Positions 14,729 through 23,150 of a DNA stretch of 34,247 nt are shown in pieces. This stretch comes from an uncultured Oscillospiraceae bacterium. Its GTDB lineage: Bacteria > Bacillota > Clostridia > Oscillospirales > Oscillospiraceae. Position numbers and translations under genes: made by a program. The stretch's first letter is position 1, and each line of letters begins with the position of its first letter. The notes under the pieces were generated by a model. That model was given only the letters and a program-made list of their open reading frames with translations. It did not search any database and was not told the origin of the DNA. The stretch is from contig CAKTNS010000032.1 of assembly GCA_934589225.1 (NCBI GenBank), positions 1 to 34,247 of the forward strand. Direction: 5' to 3'.

Positions 14729-15931
14729 GTGAAGAAGCCCACGCTCGTACCGTTTTACATTCTGATGTTTACCGAAGTTATGGCGGCAAATATGGTCCAC
14801 CCGGTCACCCCCAGCTTTTTAACGGCGCTGGGAATGCCGGACCAGATGTTCGGCGCAGCCTTCGCGGCCATGTCCCTGACAAACTTCTGGCTGTGCCCCT
14901 TCTGGGGCAGGGTAGGGGACCTGTACAGCCGGGTAAAAACCATGAGCCTGACCATCGTTTTATACGCTGTGGGTCAGTTCTTGTTTCTTCAAAGCACCAC
15001 CGCCTGGCAGATCCTTCTGGCCCGGCTCTTTTCCGGGGCCTTCAGCGGCGGGACCACCGTATGCCTGATGGCCTATGGGGCAGACGCCGTAGGAGAGGAG
15101 CACTGCGGCAGGCAAATGGCCATCTGCGCCGCCATGACCTCGGCCGGAACCGCCGCCGGTTACCTGGTCGGAGGCGTTCTGGGGGATGTTTCCGTAGAGA
15201 CGGCCTTTCTCTGGCAGATCGCCCTGCTGGTTCTCTCCGCCCTGGGGATGCTGCTTTTTCTGAAGGACGGTGCCTGTTATCACAGAAGCTCCGGCGGGCT
15301 GCTGGCCTCCCTCAATCCTTTCAGCCCCTTTCGCAGACAGTCGGGGCTTTTTTCTTCCGCCACGGTTGTATTTCTGCTCTCCGTTTTCCTGGCCTGCTTT
15401 GCCAGCACCGCCTATGACAATGCCTTTAATTATTATCTCAAGGCCCAATTTCACTTCCCACCCTCCTACAATGGTTTCATTTACGCCGCCGTGGGCATCG
15501 TGGGGCTGGCCTTCAATATGACCGCGGGGCTGGAGCTGCAGCGGAAAACCAATTGCCTGACGCCCCTGATCATCTTGTTCTTTGTAGCCTTTATGACCCT
15601 GGTCGCTTCCCTGTTTACCCGCAGCGCGGGGGCGTATGTCTGTGTCAATATGCTGTTTTACCTGTGCAATTCCACCTATCTGCCTTTGCAGCAAGCTCTG
15701 GCTATGCGCCAATGCAAGGCGGACCACGGCACGGTATCCGGCATTTTTTCTTCCATTCGGGCCATGGGCATGGTCACCGGCTCTTTAAGCGCCGGCTTTT
15801 TATACGCCCGCGCCCCCCTGCTGCCCATGGGCGTATGTGCCGTGCTCTTTTTGCTGACGGCCCTGTGCACCTGGGTCAATTTAAAGAAACTCCCAGCAAA
15901 TCGTCCCCACCCGGACATTGATCATTCATAG
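14729..15931 (+). CDS. MFS transporter, drug/metabolite type
   Basis: Twelve-helix major facilitator protein of 400 aa. The loop between helices 2 and 3 has the family motif form GRVGDLYSR (about residues 60-68). Substrate unknown; such proteins often export drugs or amino acid-like compounds. The GTG start at 14729 is set by GGAGGGG 8 nt upstream. The stop lies 14 bp before the start of the YheO-type regulator, so the two are co-transcribed. The unit stands directly upstream of the peptide-transport operon, so export of an excess amino acid or peptide is possible. That link is only positional. Confidence 0.85.
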   Translation: MKKPTLVPFYILMFTEVMAANMVHPVTPSFLTALGMPDQMFGAAFAAMSLTNFWLCPFWGRVGDLYSRVKTMSLTIVLYAVGQFLFLQSTTAWQILLARLFSGAFSGGTTVCLMAYGADAVGEEHCGRQMAICAAMTSAGTAAGYLVGGVLGDVSVETAFLWQIALLVLSALGMLLFLKDGACYHRSSGGLLASLNPFSPFRRQSGLFSSATVVFLLSVFLACFASTAYDNAFNYYLKAQFHFPPSYNGFIYAAVGIVGLAFNMTAGLELQRKTNCLTPLIILFFVAFMTLVASLFTRSAGAYVCVNMLFYLCNSTYLPLQQALAMRQCKADHGTVSGIFSSIRAMGMVTGSLSAGFLYARAPLLPMGVCAVLFLLTALCTWVNLKKLPANRPHPDIDHS

Positions 15932-15945
15932 AGGAGATGACGCGT

Positions 15946-16578
15946 TTGAAACGAAAAGAACTGTTAGCGACTTATATCCCCATCGCCAATTTTATCGCCG
16001 CCATGGACAAAGAGCACTGCGAGGTGGTCATCCACGACGTGCGGGACCTGGAGCATTCCATTTTTTATGTCACGGAACCCAGTCTGACCTTTCGCTACCG
16101 CGGAAACGGCATGCCGGAATTTGCCAGAAAACTGATTGAGAACAAGCAGTACCTTCGCAAGAGCCATATTGTCAATTATCTCTCCGAGTCCGCCCAAAAG
16201 ACCTTTCGCTCCTCTACGTTTTTCATCATGGACGGGAAAGAGCTGGCGGGCCTCATGTGCGTCAATACGGAGATCGGATACCTGCTCAAGGGCATCGAGA
16301 TCCTGAAAGAGGCCATTGTCATGAACCCCTACGGGCTGAGCAACATCCAGGAGTTCGGGGCCGGTACCACCGTAGAGGAACGGATGGAGGCCATCTTCGG
16401 CAGAATGCTTCTGGGTAAAGCACCGGAAGACCTGCGCATTTCCGAGCGGCGCTATATTGTCAGCGAGCTGTATAAAGACGGCGTGTTTTCCTATAAGGGA
16501 AAGGTGGCAGAGGTCGCCCGGCGCCTGGACGTTTCCGAAAAAACCGTTTACCGGTATTTGCGGGAGCTGGAAGAATAA
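15946..16578 (+). CDS. YheO/DauR-type PAS-like HTH regulator
   Basis: About 210 aa. The N-terminal two thirds match the YheO-like PAS domain as I know it: start motif TYIPIANFIAAM, then HCEVVIHDVRDLEHSIFYV, a sensing core KTFRSSTFFIMDG and GLMCVNTE. The C-terminal third is a helix-turn-helix: KVAEVARRLDVSEKTVYRY. Relatives (DauR) control D-arginine catabolism, and many sit beside amino acid or RidA genes. The ligand is unknown. The TTG at 15946 lies 9 nt from GAGGAG; the ATG at 15937 touches the ribosome site directly and is less likely. Co-transcribed with the MFS gene and next to the 11-gene peptide operon that includes RidA. It is the likely local regulator. Confidence 0.85.
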   Translation: MKRKELLATYIPIANFIAAMDKEHCEVVIHDVRDLEHSIFYVTEPSLTFRYRGNGMPEFARKLIENKQYLRKSHIVNYLSESAQKTFRSSTFFIMDGKELAGLMCVNTEIGYLLKGIEILKEAIVMNPYGLSNIQEFGAGTTVEERMEAIFGRMLLGKAPEDLRISERRYIVSELYKDGVFSYKGKVAEVARRLDVSEKTVYRYLRELEE

Positions 16579-16603
16579 AAGTCAATAACGCATGGACAGA
16601 TGT

Positions 16604-16648
16604 GGCTGCCCGGTGGATGAACGTCTCCGGGCAGCCCCTTTGTTTTTT
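16604..16648 (+). terminator. Terminator after the regulator
   Basis: Perfect 10-bp stem GGCTGCCCGG/CCGGGCAGCC (16604-16613, 16627-16636) with a 13-nt loop, then CCTTTG and T6. It separates this unit from the peptide operon. Confidence 0.92.
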
Positions 16649-16724
16649 CATTGTATGGAATAGCCAAAAATCGGAGCTGTTTATCCCGCAAGAACAAACG
16701 TGTATGACAAAAATACAAAAACCG

Positions 16725-16758
16725 TCAAAAACGAATTGACATTTTTTTCTCAAAAACG
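16725..16758 (+). promoter_or_regulatory. Direct repeats around the peptide-operon promoter
   Basis: TCAAAAACG occurs at 16725-16733 and 16750-16758, 25 bp apart, just upstream of the -35 and touching the -10. Two equal half-sites on one face would suit a regulator that blocks polymerase. The region is A-rich, so chance is possible. Confidence 0.4.
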
Positions 16759-16764
16759 TATAAT
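16736..16764 (+). promoter_or_regulatory. Consensus promoter of the peptide-use operon
   Basis: Perfect TTGACA (16736-16741), 17-bp spacer, perfect TATAAT (16759-16764). A promoter this strong before a catabolic operon suggests repression. The 135-nt leader to 16906 is AT-rich and shows no gene or riboswitch that I recognise. Confidence 0.92.
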
Positions 16765-16906
16765 GTCAGCATTCAAGAAGATGAACGCTGCAAGATTTCA
16801 AACACATCTTACACAATATTCATTGTTTTCGTATATTTCTACCGGTTTTATCCAGAAATATGCAAAAGTTAGTAAGAAAAAAATCTCATAAATAACGGAG
16901 GAATCC

Positions 16907-18157
16907 ATGATGAAACTGCTGTCGAAAAGCCAAGATATTCTCCCAATCCGGGAGCAGTATTCCATTTGTGACGCGGTGCTGAAAGACCGTCTGGAGCACC
17001 TGATGCCGAAGCTGCTGCGGGAATGCGGCGTTGATATGTGGCTGGTGCTTTGCCGGGAATATAACGAAGATCCGGTTTTCAAAACGCTGACACCGCAGCT
17101 GGTCAAAAACGCTTCCAGAACAAGCTGCTTTGTGTTTTCCCTGGATCAGGACGGAACCTATGAGGCCCTGAGCCTGTCCAGGCCCAACCCCCGGCTGGCC
17201 CCCTTCTACACCCAGGCCTACTTCCCCGGGAAGGAGGAGCAGTACGAAGCCATCGCCAAGGTGGTGGCGCGGAAGGCCCCAAAAAAGGTTGCCGTCAATA
17301 TTTCTGACGACTGTGCCCAGGCAGACGGCATGAGCAAGCAGCTCTACGACAAGCTCTACGCCTGCCTGGGAGACCGGATCGTACCGGATGATTCCATTGC
17401 GATCCGCTGGCTGGAAACCCGCACCCCCAGAGAGCTGGAGCTCTACCCCGCCATTTATCGCATCGCCATGGATGTGCTGCGTGAAGCCTATACCAGAGAT
17501 GTGATCACCCCGGGGGTGACCACCACCACGGATGTGGAGTGGTATATCATGCAGCGGATCAACGACATGGGCCTGGACGCCTGGTTTTCTCCGGACGTGG
17601 ACCTGCAGCGCCGGGGTGAATCGGAGGAACGCATGTGTGACACCGTCATTCAGGAGGGAGACCTGCTGCACACCGACATGGGCCTGACCTACCTGAATCT
17701 GTATACGGATTCCCAGCGCTTGGGCTATGTGCTGAAAAAGGGGGAGACCCAGATCCCCGCCGGAATCCTGAAGGGCTTCTCCAGAGGCAACCGCTTCCAG
17801 GACGTGGTCCGGGAGAACTTTGTGGAGGGCCGCACCGGAAATGAGATTTTCTTTGCCGCCACCCGGCAGGCAAAGGAAGAGGGCATCCGGCCCATGCTCT
17901 ATTCCCATCCCATCGGGTATTACGGCCACGGCGCCGGTCCCAGCATCGGCATGTATGACAACCAGGGCTTTGTTCCCCTGCACGGAGAGCTGAAGCTCCA
18001 CCCGGATACCTGCTACGCGCTGGAGCTGAACGTCCGGGAACCTGTTCCGGAATGGGATAACCAGGATGTCTGCTTCATGCTGGAGGAGACCATCTCCTAC
18101 ACCGGCGGACAGACCTACTTCCTGGACGACGACCGTGAAACCATTATCAAAATTTGA
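16907..18157 (+). CDS. M24-family metallopeptidase (Xaa-Pro peptidase-like), divergent
   Basis: 416 aa, two-domain layout with an N-terminal creatinase-like domain (about 20-190) and a C-terminal pita-bread domain. The five metal ligands can be read: D257 and D268 (HTDMGL...YTD, x10 apart), a His in SHPIGYYGHGAG (H334/H341), E373 (ALELNV) and E393 or E394 (FMLEET). The fourth ligand lies in ELN rather than the usual EPG, so this is a separate branch from PepP. It may cleave Xaa-Pro or other N-terminal bonds, or a non-peptide amide as creatinase does. GGAGG 5 nt before the ATG at 16907. First gene of the operon, 13 bp before the M29 peptidase. Fold is sure; substrate is not. Confidence 0.88.
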   Translation: MMKLLSKSQDILPIREQYSICDAVLKDRLEHLMPKLLRECGVDMWLVLCREYNEDPVFKTLTPQLVKNASRTSCFVFSLDQDGTYEALSLSRPNPRLAPFYTQAYFPGKEEQYEAIAKVVARKAPKKVAVNISDDCAQADGMSKQLYDKLYACLGDRIVPDDSIAIRWLETRTPRELELYPAIYRIAMDVLREAYTRDVITPGVTTTTDVEWYIMQRINDMGLDAWFSPDVDLQRRGESEERMCDTVIQEGDLLHTDMGLTYLNLYTDSQRLGYVLKKGETQIPAGILKGFSRGNRFQDVVRENFVEGRTGNEIFFAATRQAKEEGIRPMLYSHPIGYYGHGAGPSIGMYDNQGFVPLHGELKLHPDTCYALELNVREPVPEWDNQDVCFMLEETISYTGGQTYFLDDDRETIIKI

Positions 18158-18170
18158 GGAGGAGCAGAAC

Positions 18171-19292
18171 ATGGTAAAGGATCAAAGAGCAACGAAGCTG
18201 GCCCACAATCTGGTGCGGTTTTCCCTGAACGTCCAGCCCGGCGAGCGGGTATTGATCGAGACCCGGGGCATTGACCAGGCCTTTGTGGCAGACCTGATCC
18301 GGGAGGTATACGCGGCCCAGGGGCTGCCCTTCCTGAGCATCAAATTCCCCTATCTGGACCGGGCACTGATGCAGGGCTGTACCCAGGAGCAAATGGACCT
18401 GCTCTACCGCCTGGAGGCGGACCGCATGCACGAAATGGACTGCTACATCGGCATCCGTCACCCGGAAAACGCTTTTGAAGAAAGCGGTGTTCCCTATTCT
18501 CAGGTGGACCTGTACAATCAGCACTATGAGATGAAGCTTTTGATGGAAGACCGGTGTCCCGGAACGCGCTGGGTCGTCCTGCGCTATCCCACCTGTGCCA
18601 TGGCCCAGGCCGCCCATTGCTCCACGGAGGAGTTTACGGACTTCTACTTTGACGTGTGCGCCTCCCTGGATTACGCCCGGATGAGCCGGGCCATGACCCC
18701 TCTGAAGGAGCTGATGGACCGCACGGACAAGGTCCGCATCACCGCCAAGGACACGGACCTGACCTTCTCCATCAAAAATATCGGCGGCGTCAAGTGCGAC
18801 GGCCATGCCAATATTCCCGACGGGGAAGTCTACTCCGCCCCGGTGCTGGACTCGGTAAACGGCTACATCACCTACAACACTCCCTCTTTGGTGGACGGCT
18901 TCAGCTTTGAAAACATTCGCCTGGAATTTGAAAACGGCCGGATCGTCAAGGCCACCGCCAACGATACCCAGCGGCTGAACGCCATTCTGGACACCGACGC
19001 CGGTGCCCGGTATATCGGTGAATTTGCCATCGGCGTGAATCCCTATGTGGTAAAGCCCATGAACGAGACCCTGTTCGACGAAAAGATCATGGGCAGCATC
19101 CACTTTACCCCCGGCAACTGTGTGGGCGGCTGCGAAAACGGGAACCGCTCCAAGGTACACTGGGACCTGGTGCTGATCCAGACCCCGGAATACGGCGGCG
19201 GCGAGATCCTGTTTGACGATGTGGTGATTCGGAAGGACGGCCGCTTTACTCTGGAGGAACTGCAGCCCCTGAACCCCGAAAACCTGAAATAA
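18171..19292 (+). CDS. M29-family aminopeptidase
   Basis: Metal-dependent aminopeptidase like AmpS/PepS, releasing N-terminal residues from peptides in the cytosol. 373 aa, near the family length of about 400. Family features seen: GERVLIETRG near the N-terminus; IPDGEVYSAP with a ligand Glu; IGEFAIGVNP with the second Glu; GSIHFTPGN and NRSKVHWDLV with ligand His residues; and a C-terminal ILFDDVVIRKDGRF. The ATG at 18171 follows GAGGAGGAG. It overlaps nothing and lies between the M24 peptidase and the permease genes. Confidence 0.9.
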   Translation: MVKDQRATKLAHNLVRFSLNVQPGERVLIETRGIDQAFVADLIREVYAAQGLPFLSIKFPYLDRALMQGCTQEQMDLLYRLEADRMHEMDCYIGIRHPENAFEESGVPYSQVDLYNQHYEMKLLMEDRCPGTRWVVLRYPTCAMAQAAHCSTEEFTDFYFDVCASLDYARMSRAMTPLKELMDRTDKVRITAKDTDLTFSIKNIGGVKCDGHANIPDGEVYSAPVLDSVNGYITYNTPSLVDGFSFENIRLEFENGRIVKATANDTQRLNAILDTDAGARYIGEFAIGVNPYVVKPMNETLFDEKIMGSIHFTPGNCVGGCENGNRSKVHWDLVLIQTPEYGGGEILFDDVVIRKDGRFTLEELQPLNPENLK

Positions 19293-19304
19293 GGGTGATT
19301 TTCT

Positions 19305-20222
19305 ATGCTCAAATATACCATCAAGCGTGTTTTTCTGGCACTTCTGACCCTCTGGATCATCATTACCATCACCTTCTGCCTGATGCACGCCATCCCCGGC
19401 GACCCCTTCTCCAAGGAAAAGCAGATCGCGCCGGAGATCATGGCCAACCTGGAGGCAAAATACGGGCTGGACAAGCCCCTGTCCCAGCAATACCTCATTT
19501 ACATGAAGAATCTGCTGCACGGAGATTTCGGAACCTCCTATAAGTACGCGAACCGCTCGGTGAACAGCCTGATCAAGACGGGCTTTCCCATCTCCCTGGA
19601 GGTCGGTGCCGTTGCCTGTGTGTTCGGCATTGCGGTGGGGCTGGTATTCGGCGTGATCTCCGCGGTGAACCGGGGCAGGCTCCCGGATTATCTGGTGATC
19701 ATTCTGTCCATTCTGTGCGTATCGGTGCCCGCCTTCGTTTTTGCCAGCCTGTTCCAGTATGCTTTCGCCGCAAAGCTCCGCTGGTTCCCCGTGGCGGGTT
19801 GGAAAGGCCCATCCTACATGGTCCTGCCCTGCCTGGCCCTGGGTCTGCGGCTCATCGCCCATGTGGCCCGGATGATGCGTACCAGCATGCTGGATGTGCT
19901 CGGGCAGGATTACATTGTTACGGCCAAAGCCAAGGGCCTTACCAACGGCCAGGTGATCCGCCGCCACACCATCCGCAATGCCATTATGCCGGTGATCTCC
20001 GTATGCGGCAGCATGGTCGCCGGTACCATCGTCGGTTCCTTTATCATTGAGAACATCTTCAACATCCCCGGCCTTGGCAAATACCTGGTCAACGCGGTCA
20101 AGGAAAGCGACTACACCATGATCCTCGGAATGACCACCTTCTACGCCATTGTCCTTGTGATCGTGAATTTTCTGGTGGACATGCTGTATCTGGCAGTTGA
20201 CCGCCGTGTGAAGCTGGATTGA
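19305..20222 (+). CDS. dppB: Peptide ABC transporter permease (DppB type)
   Basis: Inner-membrane permease of a dipeptide/oligopeptide importer. 305 aa with six membrane helices, starting with KYTIKRVFLALLTLWIIITI, and the MHAIPGDPF motif typical of DppB/OppB. The cytoplasmic EAA-like loop reads ARMMRTSMLDVLGQDYIVTAKAKG in part, the contact site for the ATPases. Ribosome site AAGGGTG. It lies 12 bp after the M29 gene and 14 bp before dppC. Confidence 0.94.
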   Translation: MLKYTIKRVFLALLTLWIIITITFCLMHAIPGDPFSKEKQIAPEIMANLEAKYGLDKPLSQQYLIYMKNLLHGDFGTSYKYANRSVNSLIKTGFPISLEVGAVACVFGIAVGLVFGVISAVNRGRLPDYLVIILSILCVSVPAFVFASLFQYAFAAKLRWFPVAGWKGPSYMVLPCLALGLRLIAHVARMMRTSMLDVLGQDYIVTAKAKGLTNGQVIRRHTIRNAIMPVISVCGSMVAGTIVGSFIIENIFNIPGLGKYLVNAVKESDYTMILGMTTFYAIVLVIVNFLVDMLYLAVDRRVKLD

Positions 20223-20236
20223 AAGGAGGCCTCACC

Positions 20237-21154
20237 ATGACACAATTGAATGAGGCACAGTTCACCCACGTGGGAAAGCGGTTAGACCAGTCCGGCAAAA
20301 TCGCCCGTCCTACGACCACCTATATGCAGGATGCCTGGCGGCGGCTGCGCGCCAATAAAATCGCCATGGCCTCCATCGTCCTGCTGGTAGTGGTGCTTCT
20401 GTTTGCCGTCATCGGCCCCCGGCTGTCCCAGTTCACCTCCAGCCAGCAAGACCCCACCAGCATCAACAATGCCCCCAACGCCACCCATCTTTTCGGAACG
20501 GACTCCATGGGCCGTGACCTGTTTGTGCGCTGCTGGGAGGGTGCCCGGGTCTCTTTGTTCATCGCCTTTGTAGCGGCCGTGATCAATCTGCTGATCGGCG
20601 TGCTCTACGGCGGCATCTCCGGCTTCCTGGGGGGCCGTACGGACCTCATCATGATGCGGTTTGTGGAGATCGTCACCACCGTGCCGGACCTGCTGTGGGT
20701 CATCCTGCTGATGGTGATCCTGGGGCCGGGACTGCACACCATTATTATTGCCATTTCCATTACCGGCTGGGGCGGCATGGCACAGGTGGTCCGGGGCCAG
20801 GTGCTGCAGCTCAAGCAGAGCGAGTATGTGATGGCGGCCCGCACCCTTGGGGGCCGCGGCAGATGGATCATTTTCAAGCACCTGATCCCCAACTGCATGG
20901 GCCCGATCATCATTGAGCTGACCTTTTCCATCCCCAGCGCAATTTTTACGGAGGCGACCCTGAGCTATATGGGTCTGGGCGTGCCGGTTCCTCTGGCCAG
21001 CTGGGGAACACTGGCCAACGAAGGCTCCCGGATGTTGCTGCTGTTTCCCTATCAGCTGCTGTTTCCGGCACTGTTGATTTCTCTGACGATGCTGGGCTTC
21101 AACCTGCTGGGCGACGGCCTCCGGGACGCCCTTGACCCCAAGCTCCGCCGCTGA
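20237..21154 (+). CDS. dppC: Peptide ABC transporter permease (DppC type)
   Basis: Second permease, 305 aa, pairing with DppB. An N-terminal cytoplasmic extension of about 40 residues leads to the first helix (MASIVLLVVVLLFAVIG). The family motif HLFGTDSMGRDLF follows at about 88-100, and an EAA-type loop (VMAARTLGGRGRWIIFKHL) later. The start at 20237 is set by GAAAGGAGG; an upstream in-frame TTG is not needed. It lies 19 bp before dppD. Confidence 0.94.
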   Translation: MTQLNEAQFTHVGKRLDQSGKIARPTTTYMQDAWRRLRANKIAMASIVLLVVVLLFAVIGPRLSQFTSSQQDPTSINNAPNATHLFGTDSMGRDLFVRCWEGARVSLFIAFVAAVINLLIGVLYGGISGFLGGRTDLIMMRFVEIVTTVPDLLWVILLMVILGPGLHTIIIAISITGWGGMAQVVRGQVLQLKQSEYVMAARTLGGRGRWIIFKHLIPNCMGPIIIELTFSIPSAIFTEATLSYMGLGVPVPLASWGTLANEGSRMLLLFPYQLLFPALLISLTMLGFNLLGDGLRDALDPKLRR

Positions 21155-21173
21155 GAGAAAGGAGAGGATCGGA

Positions 21174-22187
21174 ATGAATGAAACGCTTTTGGAGGTAAAG
21201 GACCTGAAGGTGTCCTTTGCGACCTACGCCGGACAGGTGCAGGCCGTCCGGGGAGTGAATTTCTCCCTGGCCAAAGGAGAGATCCTGGCCGTGGTAGGAG
21301 AATCCGGCTGCGGAAAAAGTGTGACCGCGAAATCCATCATCGGCCTGAACCCCACACCGCCCAGTCATGTGGACGGCGGGCAGATCCTTTTAAACGGGCA
21401 GGATCTGGTAAAACTCAAAGAAAAAGAAATGCGCAAGCTCCGGGGCAAAAACATCGGTATGATCTTCCAGGACCCCATGACCTCTCTTGATCCCACCAAG
21501 CAGATCGGATACCAGATTATGGAGGCCATTGTCCGGCATGAAAAGGTCTCCCGGAAAGAGGCCTACGCCCGAAGTGTGGAAATGCTGGAGCTTGTGGGCA
21601 TCAACAACCCCACGCAGCGTATGAAGCAATACCCCCATGAGTTTTCCGGCGGTATGCGCCAGCGGGCCATGATCGCCATGAGTCTGGTCTGCAATCCCCA
21701 GCTGCTGATCGCGGACGAACCCACCACCGCCTTGGACGTGACCATCCAGGCCCAGATCCTGGACCTGCTGCAAGACCTGCGGGAAAAGCTCGGGACCTCG
21801 ATCCTGCTGATCACCCACGATATGGGTGTCGTGGCGGACATTGCGGACCGGGTCATGATCATGTACGCGGGCATGGCCATGGAGACCGGCTCCGTTCGGG
21901 AGATCTTCTATTCCCCCATGCATCCCTATACCTGGGGCCTTCAAAGCTCGATCCCCAAGGAAGGGGATTATGACCACCGCCTTGTTCCCATTGACGGCAC
22001 GCCCCCGGATCTTCTCGCGCCCCCCAAGGGCTGCCCGTTTGCGGACCGCTGCGAATACGCCATGGCCATCTGCCGGGAGCAGATGCCCCAGACCACCCGC
22101 CGGACCGAGACCCACAGCGCCCGCTGCTGGCTGTATCACGAGCTGGCGCCCAAGGTGACCAATCCCATTACAGGAGGTACTGTCTGA
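21174..22187 (+). CDS. dppD: Peptide ABC transporter ATPase (DppD type)
   Basis: 337-aa ATP-binding subunit. Walker A GESGCGKS, Q-loop IFQDPMTSLDP, signature FSGGMRQR, Walker B LLIADEPTTALD, H-loop THDMG. The C-terminal oligopeptide-transporter extension carries GCPFADRCEYAM, whose cysteines bind an Fe-S cluster in the characterised DppD/DppF-type ATPases as I recall. ATG at 21174 with AAAGGAGAGG upstream. The stop overlaps the dppF start (TGATG). Confidence 0.95.
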   Translation: MNETLLEVKDLKVSFATYAGQVQAVRGVNFSLAKGEILAVVGESGCGKSVTAKSIIGLNPTPPSHVDGGQILLNGQDLVKLKEKEMRKLRGKNIGMIFQDPMTSLDPTKQIGYQIMEAIVRHEKVSRKEAYARSVEMLELVGINNPTQRMKQYPHEFSGGMRQRAMIAMSLVCNPQLLIADEPTTALDVTIQAQILDLLQDLREKLGTSILLITHDMGVVADIADRVMIMYAGMAMETGSVREIFYSPMHPYTWGLQSSIPKEGDYDHRLVPIDGTPPDLLAPPKGCPFADRCEYAMAICREQMPQTTRRTETHSARCWLYHELAPKVTNPITGGTV

Positions 22188-23146
22188 TGCTTCTGGAAGT
22201 GAAAAACCTGAAGAAATACTTTAAAATCGACAGCAAAACCTGGCTGAAGGCTGTGGACGATGTTTCCTTCGGCATTGAGGAAGGAGAGACCCTGGGCCTG
22301 GTGGGCGAATCCGGCTGCGGAAAATCCACCCTGGGCCGGACCGTCATCGGTCTGTATCCCCCCACGGACGGAAGCATCCTCTTTGAGGGCCGGGACATCA
22401 CCCGCCTGACCGCCAAAGAAAGGGTGGCGCTGACCAGAAAAATGCAGATCATCTATCAAGACCCCTACGCCTGCCTGGACCCCCGGATGACCGTTGCGGA
22501 TATTATTGCCGAAGGGCTGGACATCCACGGCATCTGCAAAGGGGAGCAGCGGCGGAAGCGGATCTATGAGCTGCTGCGGCTTGTGGGTATGAATGAGGAG
22601 CATGCCAACCGGTTTCCCCATGAGTTTTCCGGCGGCCAGCGTCAGCGCATCGGCATCGCCAGAGCTCTGGCCATCAACCCCAAGTTCATCATCTGCGACG
22701 AGCCCATTTCCGCCCTGGATGTCTCCATCCAGGCCCAGGTGGTCAACCTTTTGGAGGACCTGCAAAAGCAGCTGGGCCTGACCTACTTGTTCATCGCCCA
22801 CGACATCAGCATGGTCGCTCATATTTCCGACCGGATCGCCGTCATGTATCTGGGCGCCATGGCGGAGCTGGCCCCTTCAAAGGACATTATGGAGTCCCCC
22901 CTGCACCCCTATACCAAGGCGCTGCTTTCGGCGGTGCCCTTTGCAGACCCGGATGCCAGCCGTGCCCGAAACCGGATCAAGCTTACAGGCGATGTGCCCA
23001 GTCCTATGAGTGCCCAGACCGGCTGTAAATTCGCCTCCCGCTGCAGCCAGTGTACACAGGCGTGCCGGGAGGAAGCCCCCACCTTGCGGGAGGTCCGGCC
23101 CGGACATTTTGTGAGCTGCCATCTGTATGACGAAGAGAGGAGTTGA
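22187..23146 (+). CDS. dppF: Peptide ABC transporter ATPase (DppF type)
   Basis: 319-aa partner ATPase. Walker A GESGCGKST, Q-loop YQDPYACLDP, signature FSGGQRQR, Walker B IICDEPISALD, H-loop AHDIS. The C-terminal extension has TGCKFASRCSQCTQAC, again a four-Cys cluster. AGGAGG lies 9 nt upstream inside dppD, and the start overlaps the dppD stop by one base. The second M24 peptidase follows after 4 bp. Confidence 0.95.
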   Translation: MLLEVKNLKKYFKIDSKTWLKAVDDVSFGIEEGETLGLVGESGCGKSTLGRTVIGLYPPTDGSILFEGRDITRLTAKERVALTRKMQIIYQDPYACLDPRMTVADIIAEGLDIHGICKGEQRRKRIYELLRLVGMNEEHANRFPHEFSGGQRQRIGIARALAINPKFIICDEPISALDVSIQAQVVNLLEDLQKQLGLTYLFIAHDISMVAHISDRIAVMYLGAMAELAPSKDIMESPLHPYTKALLSAVPFADPDASRARNRIKLTGDVPSPMSAQTGCKFASRCSQCTQACREEAPTLREVRPGHFVSCHLYDEERS

Positions 23147-23150
23147 GACC

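Noticed and set aside
16700..16891. Small ORF between the promoter and the first M24 gene
   Set aside because: It starts upstream of the promoter boxes, has no ribosome site and an AT-rich random composition.
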